Source of the DNA: Akkermansiaceae bacterium
Lineage (GTDB): Bacteria; Verrucomicrobiota; Verrucomicrobiia; Verrucomicrobiales; Akkermansiaceae
DNA length: 10,225 bases
NCBI GenBank assembly: GCA_028293225.1
Contig: JAQGPE010000497.1
Span: forward strand, 1-10,225
Reading direction: 5' to 3'
Shown here in pieces: positions 1 through 5,996 of the stretch (positions are counted from its first letter, which is position 1; each line of letters opens with the position of its first letter). Position numbers and translations under genes: made by a program. Under the pieces are notes generated by a model. The model made no database searches and was not told the DNA's origin. It saw only the letters and a program-made list of their open reading frames with translations.

Positions 1-43
1 ACCGCTTGCCATCCCGGGCTGATGCGCTACACCCACGGCCGAG

Positions 44-265
44 ATGAAAGCTACCTTCCTGCTCGCTGCCGGCCTGTTTATCGCATGCGTTTCCTGCGAG
101 CGCCACGAGTGGGAAGAAGTGAAGGTCCTCCACGAGGAGCACCACCACGGCGCTGAACATGCGGAAGGCGCTGAAGGCGAGCACGCCGAAGGAGCCGAAC
201 ACGCGGAGCACGGCGAACATGCCGCCGGTTCCCACGAGGCCGCTCCCGAAAAGGAAGGCCACTGA
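44..265 (+). CDS. Small His-rich lipoprotein, function unknown
   Basis: A 73-residue protein with a short hydrophobic export signal (about residues 4-16) ending in Cys-Val-Ser-Cys. Cys18 is the likely lipidated residue, although Cys at -3 is not ideal; Cys15 is the alternative. The mature part opens Cys-Glu-Arg-His-Glu-Trp, a start I associate with small verrucomicrobial lipoproteins (recollection). The rest is very hydrophilic: 12 His in the whole protein, many Glu, and an imperfect repeat of Glu-His-Ala-Glu-Gly-Ala units at about residues 38-60. That composition could bind metal ions such as Zn, Cu or Ni at the membrane surface, but no family proves it. ATG44 is the only reasonable start; there is no Shine-Dalgarno sequence. 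The 43 bases before it may hold the end of an upstream gene (a TGA at 20-22 in one frame, another at 45-47 overlapping the ATG), which cannot be settled here. A hairpin follows the stop. Confidence 0.75.
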   Translation: MKATFLLAAGLFIACVSCERHEWEEVKVLHEEHHHGAEHAEGAEGEHAEGAEHAEHGEHAAGSHEAAPEKEGH

Positions 266-292
266 GTTTTCCGGGCTGAGGCCCCGCTCCAG

Positions 293-316
293 CGTGCCTA
301 CAAGCCTGTAGGCGCG
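293..316 (+). terminator. Hairpin after the lipoprotein gene, possible terminator
   Basis: A 10-bp stem (293-302 pairing with 307-316, one G-U wobble) closes a 4-base loop, 27 bases after the lipoprotein stop. No T-run follows it, so it is not a standard intrinsic terminator. It could be a weak terminator or a 3'-end stabilising hairpin. Confidence 0.4.
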
Positions 317-495
317 ACAACGGCATAAGGTCCGCCGGTGATTCCCGCCGGCGGGATGATCAACCCGATTTCCTGGCCGTCGACTTTCAGACGCGCCCTG
401 CCAAGTTCCTGGCTTTCATCCGGAAATCCAAAAATCCGGCAATCTGTGCTTCACTGGCCCGAAGCTCAGAACAAAGCACCGAATCCTCTTCAAGC

Positions 496-519
496 CTTGG
501 CGCTCTTGGCGTCTTGGCG
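496..519. repeat. Short tandem repeat, three CTTGGCG copies
   Basis: CTTGGCG occurs three times, at 496-502, 505-511 and 513-519, separated by CT and then T. On the other strand it reads as CGCCAAG repeats. Similar repeats recur between genes in some bacterial genomes (recollection), which would make this a dispersed extragenic element. One copy of the region cannot prove that. Confidence 0.5.
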
Positions 520-558
520 TTTCAATTTCCAGATCCGCCGCCTTTTCAGGACGATCTC

Positions 559-1854
559 CTAAATCTGCGGCCGCACCGCATATTCCTCCGGCGCACGGCA
601 TTCCCGCAGCATGTGTTTGCGCATGAACTTCACCAGTTCCTGGCTGTAGCGGCGGCGGGTGAAGGCCCCGGAGGCCATCGACGCGATGTGCCGAGTCATG
701 TGGCGCTCCAGCCAGCCGATCCCCGGCCAGCCGGCGAAGCGCTTCGAGAAATTCGTGCCGGTCTCGTAGAGCGAGAAGATCCCGCCATCGTAGAAATGCC
801 GGATCAGGTCGCGCCAGCTGCGGTGCCAGTCGCGGAGTTCCAGTTCCGCCGCCGCAAAGCCCGCGCTCATCGCCGCCGGGCTGTCCAGCACCGCCGGGCC
901 TTTCGCGAAGACGTGTTCATCCATCAGCCGTGCCGACTCCAGCGCCATGAAGAGCCCCGGTGACAGCATCGGATCGACGAAGCCGAAGGCATCTCCGCAG
1001 GCCGCCCAGCCGGGTCCATGGCCGCGTTCGGAGATCAGTTGGTAGTTGGTGTAGGTCATCACCGGGGTGATCCGGCGGGCGCCCTCGGCGTGCTCCTTCA
1101 GCATCGGTTCGGTCCGCAGCGCATGGTCGAGCCGCTCCTCCGGCGTGTCACCGTAAGTTCTGGCGGCGTCTTTATGCACCACGATCCCGACGGAAAGCCG
1201 GCCCGGCAAGGGGATGCGCCAGCTCCAGCCGTGGTCGAGGATGGTGATGACCACCTGCCCCTGCGGCTCGAAGTCGTGATGGAAGTTCTCGAAGTGCGCG
1301 AAATACGCCACGTCCGCGCGTTCGCCCTTGTCCGCGCCGATCCCCAGCACCCGCGCCGAGTGGCGGGCGCGGCCGGTCGCGTCGATCACGAACTTCGGGT
1401 GATCGGTCAAACCAGCGGCCGCCAGTGAAGCGGTGGAAAGCTGCAGCTCCCGGTCAGCGTTGTCGCCTTTCACGAGTTCGGCGCGATGCGTCACGAAGGA
1501 GACGCCGAGCTCCTCGGCGCGGGTCTTGAGCAGGTCGTCGAACTGCGGCCGCGGAATGTTGTAGGCGTAGGTCGGCAGCGCTCCGGCGATCGGGCCGAAG
1601 TTGAAATCGATCCGCGTGCCGTGGCGGTGCAGGAATGACACGCCGGGCTTGTACTGGGAAAAGGCCGCGACGCGTTCCTCGATCCCCAGCCGCCGCATCA
1701 CCGGGACCGTCGCGGGCACCAGCGACTCGCCGACCAGCAGCTCCGGCCGCTTGGCGTCATCGTAGACCAGCACCTTGAACCCCCGCTGGGTCAGCAGGCA
1801 GGCCAGGGTGCAACCGGCGGGTCCGGCGCCGACAATCGCGAGATCGGGATTCAT
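559..1854 (-). CDS. Flavin-dependent halogenase-like FAD oxidoreductase
   Basis: A 431-residue flavoprotein of the tryptophan-halogenase/PHBH superfamily. The FAD dinucleotide-binding motif GAGPAG is at residues 9-14, with an acidic strand end near Asp32. Gly-Glu-Ser 42-44 corresponds to the conserved GEx segment of halogenases. A Trp-x-Trp-x-Ile-Pro motif (210-215) is the halogenase signature. The second FAD motif with the Asp-Pro-x-x-Ser-x-Gly segment (about 287-300) is present, and Lys69 in a Lys-x-Gly-x-x-Phe context is a candidate for the catalytic lysine. In known halogenases, reduced flavin and chloride or bromide make hypohalous acid, which a lysine relays to the substrate. The match is good, but some relatives are plain monooxygenases or reductases, so the reaction is inferred. 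Length is shorter than the roughly 500-540 residues of tryptophan halogenases and closer to the group acting on phenolic or carrier-bound substrates. It starts 60 bases after the preceding minus-strand gene; a weak promoter-like pair (TTGCCG, 18 bases, TAGAGT at 1899-1870) lies in the gap. Confidence 0.8.
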   Translation of the reverse strand: MNPDLAIVGAGPAGCTLACLLTQRGFKVLVYDDAKRPELLVGESLVPATVPVMRRLGIEERVAAFSQYKPGVSFLHRHGTRIDFNFGPIAGALPTYAYNIPRPQFDDLLKTRAEELGVSFVTHRAELVKGDNADRELQLSTASLAAAGLTDHPKFVIDATGRARHSARVLGIGADKGERADVAYFAHFENFHHDFEPQGQVVITILDHGWSWRIPLPGRLSVGIVVHKDAARTYGDTPEERLDHALRTEPMLKEHAEGARRITPVMTYTNYQLISERGHGPGWAACGDAFGFVDPMLSPGLFMALESARLMDEHVFAKGPAVLDSPAAMSAGFAAAELELRDWHRSWRDLIRHFYDGGIFSLYETGTNFSKRFAGWPGIGWLERHMTRHIASMASGAFTRRRYSQELVKFMRKHMLRECRAPEEYAVRPQI

Positions 1855-1914
1855 GAGAGGAAGCCGCCGACTCTAGCGGGCCGGTCCGCGATCCGGCAAG
1901 CCAAGGCCGCCGCC

Positions 1915-2928
1915 CTATTTCAGACTCAGGATCGCAATGCTGTCCACGACCTCGCCACGGCGGCAGCGCAGACCCGTCACCAGCTTGCCCTTGGCGTTGA
2001 ACTCACGGACTTTCCCGCCGATGCCTCCGCCGAACCACTCGCTGGTGTAGAGGTCCGCCGGATTCAGCGATACCCCGTCCGGGTTGATCTTCATGAAAAC
2101 CAGTTGCAGGGAGCCGACGACAAAGCCGATGTTCTGCGCGCCGAATTCCTTCACGTTGACGCCCCCCACGGCGTAGCCATCCCTGGCGGTGACCACGGCG
2201 TTCTGGTGGCCTTCGCCAAATTGGCTGGCGCCCTGCTGCTGGCCTTCCGCCGTCATGTAGACCGGGCGGATGTATCCCACCACATCGGTGTTGTGAAAGC
2301 TGCCGGGCCCGGCTTCGAGGCCGATCAGGTAGCCGCCCTCACGCGCCAGATCAGTCAGTGGCGCGAGCTGGTTGTCGGGTCCGGTCGCCGTCAGCTGGTT
2401 GGTCTCGATGGCGGTGCGGGTGATGGCGACGGCCCGCATCACCGGGATCGCCTTCAGGTCGGCGTCCTGCTTGGCGGCGACGGCGGCTTTCTGAAGCTCC
2501 CCCAGCGTGGCCAGATAGCCGCCACGCACTTCGGCCCGTTTCTTGGCGACGGTGGCCTGGAGGCGCGCATCTTCATCGACCAGGGCTTTCCAGGCCTTGG
2601 TGATCGGCGCGGGCTGTTTCCCCGGCACGCTGCTCAAGCCTTCCTTTTGAAAGCGCTTCAGCTCTGCCTGCATGGGCAGGGCCTCCTGGGGCTTCACGCC
2701 GGACTGGATCTTTTCGACGCTCATCGACAACAGATCCTCATAGCGCTTGCGGGCGGCGGCGGCCGGTTCGGCGATTGAATCCGCGATCTCTTTTTCCTTC
2801 GCCAGATAGTCGGTCTTGGCCTTCTCGAAGTCCGCCGATCCCACCACCGCCTCCTGAGGATCGGCCCGGACCGACTGGAAGAGAGTCATCGCCGCACAGA
2901 GGACAAAGGGAGCCAGACGGGTGATCAT
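1915..2928 (-). CDS. Secreted coiled-coil protein with a beta-rich C-terminal domain
   Basis: A 337-residue exported protein. Residues 1-22 form a signal peptide with a plausible cleavage after Val-Arg-Ala. Residues about 30-175 are rich in Ala, Lys, Glu and Gln with few Gly or Pro, which suggests a long helical or coiled-coil segment. After a linker, residues about 198-337 form a Gly-rich, beta-type domain with Gly-Tyr-Ala-Val-Gly-Gly (251-256), Tyr-Thr-Ser-Glu-Trp-Phe-Gly-Gly (294-301) and a closing Arg-Arg-Gly-Glu-Val-Val-Asp-Ser-Ile stretch (323-331). I recognise this lectin-like (jacalin-like) layout from uncharacterised planctomycete and verrucomicrobial secreted proteins, from memory, and cannot name a ligand. 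It is probably periplasmic or surface-exposed. There is no lipobox. It is divergent from the HDO operon and upstream of the halogenase-like gene on the same strand, so the two may be cotranscribed; no functional link is evident. Confidence 0.75.
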   Translation of the reverse strand: MITRLAPFVLCAAMTLFQSVRADPQEAVVGSADFEKAKTDYLAKEKEIADSIAEPAAAARKRYEDLLSMSVEKIQSGVKPQEALPMQAELKRFQKEGLSSVPGKQPAPITKAWKALVDEDARLQATVAKKRAEVRGGYLATLGELQKAAVAAKQDADLKAIPVMRAVAITRTAIETNQLTATGPDNQLAPLTDLAREGGYLIGLEAGPGSFHNTDVVGYIRPVYMTAEGQQQGASQFGEGHQNAVVTARDGYAVGGVNVKEFGAQNIGFVVGSLQLVFMKINPDGVSLNPADLYTSEWFGGGIGGKVREFNAKGKLVTGLRCRRGEVVDSIAILSLK

Positions 2929-2950
2929 AGGAAACCAGGAAGGACGGTTT

Positions 2951-2979
2951 CAATCTCGCTGTCGGGTCGGACAAGTCAA
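2951..2979 (-). promoter_or_regulatory. Weak candidate promoter for the secreted coiled-coil gene
   Basis: Reading leftward, TTGACT (2979-2974, five of six bases matching the sigma-70 -35 box) is followed after 16 bases by GAGATT (2957-2952, three of six). Transcription would start a few bases on, leaving a leader of under 20 bases before the ATG at 2928. Only the -35 box is good, and sigma-factor preferences in this phylum are poorly known. Confidence 0.22.
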
Positions 2980-3055
2980 GTTTGCCGGCGGAGGCCGTGG
3001 ACCCGCGGCCCGGCGAATGACCGTCCTCGCCGGAATCATCCTGTTCCCCATGTAT

Positions 3056-3098
3056 AGGCAGCTCTTCGGCTTGTCGGACGGTTGAGTTGGAGCTGCCT
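3056..3098. repeat. 9-bp inverted repeat in the divergent intergenic region
   Basis: AGGCAGCTC (3056-3064) has its exact reverse complement at 3090-3098, with 25 bases between. It lies midway between the divergent start codons (2928 and 3219). It could be a two-site operator for a dimeric regulator controlling one or both transcripts, or a stem in a leader RNA. The rest of this 290-base region holds a small 7-bp hairpin (2993-3010) and a TATACA box on the minus strand (3056-3051) without a well-placed -35. I found no convincing promoter for the plus-strand operon and no gene. Confidence 0.45.
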
Positions 3099-3218
3099 CT
3101 CAGCATCGCTTCGGTCGATGTTTGATCTGTGCTTTTCGATGGACGCCCGCCGGTGCGATCGTGCGAGAATTCCCCTGACCTCATTGAACCGTATTCTCGA
3201 AATCCCGTCCGCTTCCCC

Positions 3219-3980
3219 ATGATGATCACGGAGACCGCTTCCCCGCTCCCGTCTGTCGCAGAGCCCGCCGACACCCTCATGCAGTGGGTGGAAACGGCCT
3301 CCCAAAAGCGGGCGATCCTTTCGAACTCGTACTTCACCGCACTGAAGACCGCACGCTTCCCGCCGGCGGCCTTCACCGCGACCCAGCGGCAGTTCTACTT
3401 CGCCGTGCGCTATTTCTCCCGGCCGATGGCGGCGCTGATGGCCCGCATGCCGACCTCCACGCTGCGCCAGGGTCTGATTCATAATCTCTCCGAGGAGCAC
3501 GGCTTCGAGGATGACGCACCGGGCGGTGCCGCGGATTTCGATCCCGCGCTGGCGCACGACATGACCTTCCTGGCCTTCCTGAAAACCCTCGGCGTGTCCG
3601 CCAAAGAGATGGCCGGGCAACGGGAGCTGCCGGTGGTGCGCGCTTTCAATGTGGCGCTGATGGGCGCCTGCGCCATGGAGCGGATCGAGGTCGCCTTCGG
3701 CTGCCTGGGCGTCATCGAGTATGCCTTCGCGGACATTTGCGAAGTCATCGGCGACCAGGTCGTGAAGCAAGGCTGGGTCGCTGCGGACCAACTGGTGCAC
3801 TACAAGCTCCACGCCCAGATCGACAAGGGCCACGCCGCGGATTTCTTCCGCGTGGTGCGGCCCGCCTGGGATCGCGGTGGCGAAGACCGGGCCGCGATCG
3901 AGGACGGCATTGCGCTGGGCCTCCACCTGTTCCACCGCCTCTACGAGGATCTCCACCACGAAGCCGTCCATGGAAATTGA
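3219..3980 (+). CDS. Heme-oxygenase-like di-metal oxidase (HDO, TenA-like fold)
   Basis: A 253-residue all-helical protein of the 'iron-containing redox enzyme' family, which includes UndA, BesC, SznF and CADD. Candidate metal ligands sit in the expected order: a Glu-Glu-His cluster (92-94) after Asn-Leu, His113 before Asp-Met-Thr-Phe, Glu154/Glu157 in a Met-Glu-Arg-Ile-Glu helix, and a His-x3-Asp-x2-His motif (198, 202, 205) followed by Ala-Ala-Asp-Phe-Phe. Family members use Fe or Fe/Mn and O2 for oxidative decarboxylation, C-C cleavage, N-oxygenation or related radical steps. UndA makes 1-alkenes from fatty acids, so an acyl substrate fits this neighbourhood, but the reaction is inferred. 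I chose the ATG at 3219; the next codon is also ATG. The frame is open for 30 more codons upstream (from 3129), but that extension is Arg/Pro-rich and unlike the family. First gene of the operon, overlapping the desaturase gene by 11 nt. No signal peptide: cytoplasmic. Confidence 0.85.
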   Translation: MMITETASPLPSVAEPADTLMQWVETASQKRAILSNSYFTALKTARFPPAAFTATQRQFYFAVRYFSRPMAALMARMPTSTLRQGLIHNLSEEHGFEDDAPGGAADFDPALAHDMTFLAFLKTLGVSAKEMAGQRELPVVRAFNVALMGACAMERIEVAFGCLGVIEYAFADICEVIGDQVVKQGWVAADQLVHYKLHAQIDKGHAADFFRVVRPAWDRGGEDRAAIEDGIALGLHLFHRLYEDLHHEAVHGN

Positions 3981-4902
3981 GAATCCACCGCGCTTGCCGC
4001 CGGACCTGGCGCGGTCGTTTCACGGCCGGCAGCCGGGAAAGCACCTGGCGCGGCTGGCGGCTTTCATCGGACTGTATTTCGCCGCCACGGCGGCAGCGAT
4101 CCTGCTGGCCGCGCGGCTGAATCCCGGCTGGCAGTGGCTGGCGCTGGCTCCGGTCTACCTGCTGGCCGCCGCCTCGCTGCACGGGATGAGCCTCTTCACG
4201 CATGAGGCGGTCCACGGCACGCTGTCGCGCCGCAAGTGGCTGAATGATCTCGGCGGAGCGGCCTGCGCGATTCCGGTGCTCCAGAACTTCGCCGCCTACC
4301 GGGTCCTCCACCTTCGCCATCACGATCACCTCGGCGAGGAGGGCGATCCCGACCACTACGCCAACTACACCCGCTGGAGCTGGCTGGTTTTCACCATGAA
4401 CTGGCTGCGGCTGCTGATCGGCTACCCGGTCTACATCGTCGCCATTCCCGTCCTGGCCTTCCGGCACGCCAGCGGCCGGGAACGTCTGGGGATTCTGGCG
4501 GAGTTCGTCGCGACCCTGGCTCTCGGCGCCACCCTGGTGCTGCTGCTCCCCGCCGCGTGGCTGCTGCACGGCTGGCTGATTCCGATGCTCTTCATCAACA
4601 CCATGGTGAACATCCGCGGCATGAGCCAGCACACCCTGCTGGAGCACGCGACCGATGAAATCCAGGGTACCCGCAGCATCCTGACCCGCCCGCTGGTGCG
4701 CTTTTTCATGTGCAATGAGAACTACCACCTGGAGCATCACCTCTACCCCGGGGTGCCATGGCATCATCTGCCGGAGGTCCACCGGGCCCTGAAGCCGGAG
4801 CTCGAACAACGGGGCGCGCCGTACATCGCTTCCTACTCCTCCTTCGTCGGGGAATTCATCCGCGGCAGTCTCAAGCGCAGCCCCCTGTCATGGAAACGCT
4901 GA
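3970..4902 (+). CDS. Membrane-bound fatty acid desaturase/hydroxylase
   Basis: A 310-residue integral membrane di-iron enzyme of the FA_desaturase (PF00487) type. All three histidine boxes are intact: His-x3-His (78-82), His-x2-His-His (114-118) and His-x2-His-His (253-257), the last in a Glu-Asn-Tyr-His-Leu-Glu-His-His context. Hydrophobic segments at about 30-50, 53-72, 137-164 and 173-212 give the usual four-helix layout with the boxes on the cytoplasmic face. It would use O2 and an electron donor to desaturate, hydroxylate or possibly acetylenate an acyl chain. The sequence does not tell lipid-, CoA- and carrier-protein-bound substrates apart; a carotenoid-type hydroxylase is a less likely alternative. 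I chose the ATG at 3970 because the protein then starts at a normal length; it overlaps the HDO stop by 11 nt, so the two are probably translated together. The 3' end overlaps the next gene by 13 nt. Confidence 0.9.
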   Translation: MEIENPPRLPPDLARSFHGRQPGKHLARLAAFIGLYFAATAAAILLAARLNPGWQWLALAPVYLLAAASLHGMSLFTHEAVHGTLSRRKWLNDLGGAACAIPVLQNFAAYRVLHLRHHDHLGEEGDPDHYANYTRWSWLVFTMNWLRLLIGYPVYIVAIPVLAFRHASGRERLGILAEFVATLALGATLVLLLPAAWLLHGWLIPMLFINTMVNIRGMSQHTLLEHATDEIQGTRSILTRPLVRFFMCNENYHLEHHLYPGVPWHHLPEVHRALKPELEQRGAPYIASYSSFVGEFIRGSLKRSPLSWKR

Positions 4903-5996
4903 CGGCCGGCCAGCCGGAGCCGTGGGCGCTGGCCGCCGCCAGGATGCCGCTGGCCTTTGCCCAGGTCCGGGAAGATCCCCGCCTGGATCTGGAACTGGCG
5001 CGCCGCCTGCCCGCGGGGGCGGAGGTCGTGATGATCGCGTCCGGTGGCGAGACCGCCGCCTGTCTCGGCAGGCTGCCCCTGCGGCGGCTGCACCTGGTGG
5101 ACATGAATCCGGCCCAGTTGGCGCTGGCGCGCTGCAAATGGCATCTGGCCGAAACCGCGACGCCGGAATCGGCCGCCGCCCTGCTGGGTCATGAACCGCT
5201 GCAGCCCGCGCTGCGGGGATGGGCGCTGGAGGATCTGCTGGATGGCCTGGGATTTCCCCTGGACGTCTTCGGCCCGATGGCGCGGGTCGCGGAGCTCGGG
5301 CCGGACCACGCCGGCCGCTACGAACTCGCCTTTGCGGAGCTGCGCGCGGCGCTCGCCTTGGAAGGGTTGGATATCCCCGCCTGGCTGAATGCTACGGTGT
5401 GCCCCGTAGACGCGTTTTCTCCCGCCTCCGCGGCCGGTCGCGCTCTGGATGCCGCCTTTGCCCGGGTCATGGCGCTGCCGAATCTGGTGGCCCTTTTCGG
5501 CGAGAAGGCGACGCAGAATCCACGGCAGGATTTCCACGCGCACTTCGCGTGGCGGACCCGCGAAACCACGGCGGCGCTTCCCCCCGCGGAGAATCCCTTT
5601 CTCTGGCAGATCTTCGCCGGACAATTCCCGCCGGGCCGCCGCTACGACTGGCTGAGTGACACGACCGCCTTCGGCCAGCCCTTCCAGGCGGAGGCGCTCT
5701 GGCATCACGGCCGGATGAACGAGGTGCTGGATGGCATGCCCGCCCGGAGCGCCGACTTCGTCCACCTTTCGAACATCCTCGACTGGCTCTCCGGGGAGGA
5801 CGCGGCGGCGACTCTGCAAAGCGCTTATCGCGTGCTGCGGCCAAGCGGCCGGACGATCATCCGCCAGCTCAACTCCACCCTCGATATTCCCGCTCTGCCC
5901 TCCGGCTTCAACTGGGATCGTGATCTTGGCGCGGATCTGGTCCGCAGGGATCGCAGCTTTTTCTACCCCCACATCCATGTGGGGCGACGGGCATGA
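4890..5996 (+). CDS. DUF3419/BtaA-like SAM-dependent 3-amino-3-carboxypropyl transferase
   Basis: A 368-residue cytoplasmic Rossmann-fold protein. The SAM-binding loop is Ile-Ala-Ser-Gly-Gly-Glu (49-54), followed by Val-Asp-Met-Asn-Pro-Ala-Gln-Leu-Ala-Leu (70-79), the hallmark of DUF3419/BtaA. Later family landmarks are also present: Leu-Phe-Gly (202-204), Asn-Pro-Phe (235-237), His-His-Gly-Arg-Met-Asn-Glu-Val-Leu (272-280), Ser-Asn-Ile-Leu-Asp-Trp-Leu (294-300) and Arg-Val-Leu-Arg-Pro-Ser-Gly-Arg (314-321). BtaA transfers the 3-amino-3-carboxypropyl group of S-adenosylmethionine to diacylglycerol, the first step to the betaine lipid DGTS. No BtaB-like N-methyltransferase is visible, so a free-amino product or a different acceptor is possible (inference). 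The ATG at 4890 lies inside the desaturase gene (13-nt overlap) and gives a family-like length. The stop shares ATGA with the next gene. Confidence 0.8.
   Translation: METLTAGQPEPWALAAARMPLAFAQVREDPRLDLELARRLPAGAEVVMIASGGETAACLGRLPLRRLHLVDMNPAQLALARCKWHLAETATPESAAALLGHEPLQPALRGWALEDLLDGLGFPLDVFGPMARVAELGPDHAGRYELAFAELRAALALEGLDIPAWLNATVCPVDAFSPASAAGRALDAAFARVMALPNLVALFGEKATQNPRQDFHAHFAWRTRETTAALPPAENPFLWQIFAGQFPPGRRYDWLSDTTAFGQPFQAEALWHHGRMNEVLDGMPARSADFVHLSNILDWLSGEDAAATLQSAYRVLRPSGRTIIRQLNSTLDIPALPSGFNWDRDLGADLVRRDRSFFYPHIHVGRRA

Larger units (their letters stand above)
266..558. other. Gene-free region between convergent genes
   Basis: This 293-base stretch lies between the ends of the lipoprotein gene and the halogenase-like gene. 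It holds the 293-316 hairpin, a second inverted repeat (7 bp, 332-338 with 348-354), a weak 5-bp dyad around 420-439, and a short CTTGGCG repeat near its right end. An open frame from 338 to 562 exists on the plus strand, but its composition resembles no protein and it runs into the neighbouring gene, so I see no gene here. Confidence 0.6.

Noticed and set aside
338..562. Plus-strand open frame of 74 codons in the intergenic region
   Set aside because: Its product is Arg/Pro/Ser-rich with no recognisable motif and it runs through the tandem repeat into the 3' end of the halogenase-like gene.
1870..1899. TTGCCG / TAGAGT pair as a promoter of the halogenase-like gene
   Set aside because: 18-base spacing and four of six matches in each box; too weak in GC-rich DNA for its own feature, and cotranscription with the gene upstream is as likely.
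2993..3010. 7-bp hairpin with a GACC loop in the divergent region, as a terminator
   Set aside because: It has no T-run on either side and lies upstream of both neighbouring genes rather than after one.
3036..3971. Minus-strand open frame of 311 codons opposite the HDO gene
   Set aside because: His/Gly/Arg-rich shadow; the plus strand carries the metal-ligand motifs of the HDO family.
3745..4809. Minus-strand open frame of 354 codons opposite the HDO and desaturase genes
   Set aside because: Gln/Arg/Gly-rich with no motifs, and antisense to a desaturase with all three histidine boxes.
4833..5978. Minus-strand open frame of 381 codons opposite the DUF3419 gene
   Set aside because: The plus strand carries clear BtaA-type motifs; the antisense product has none.
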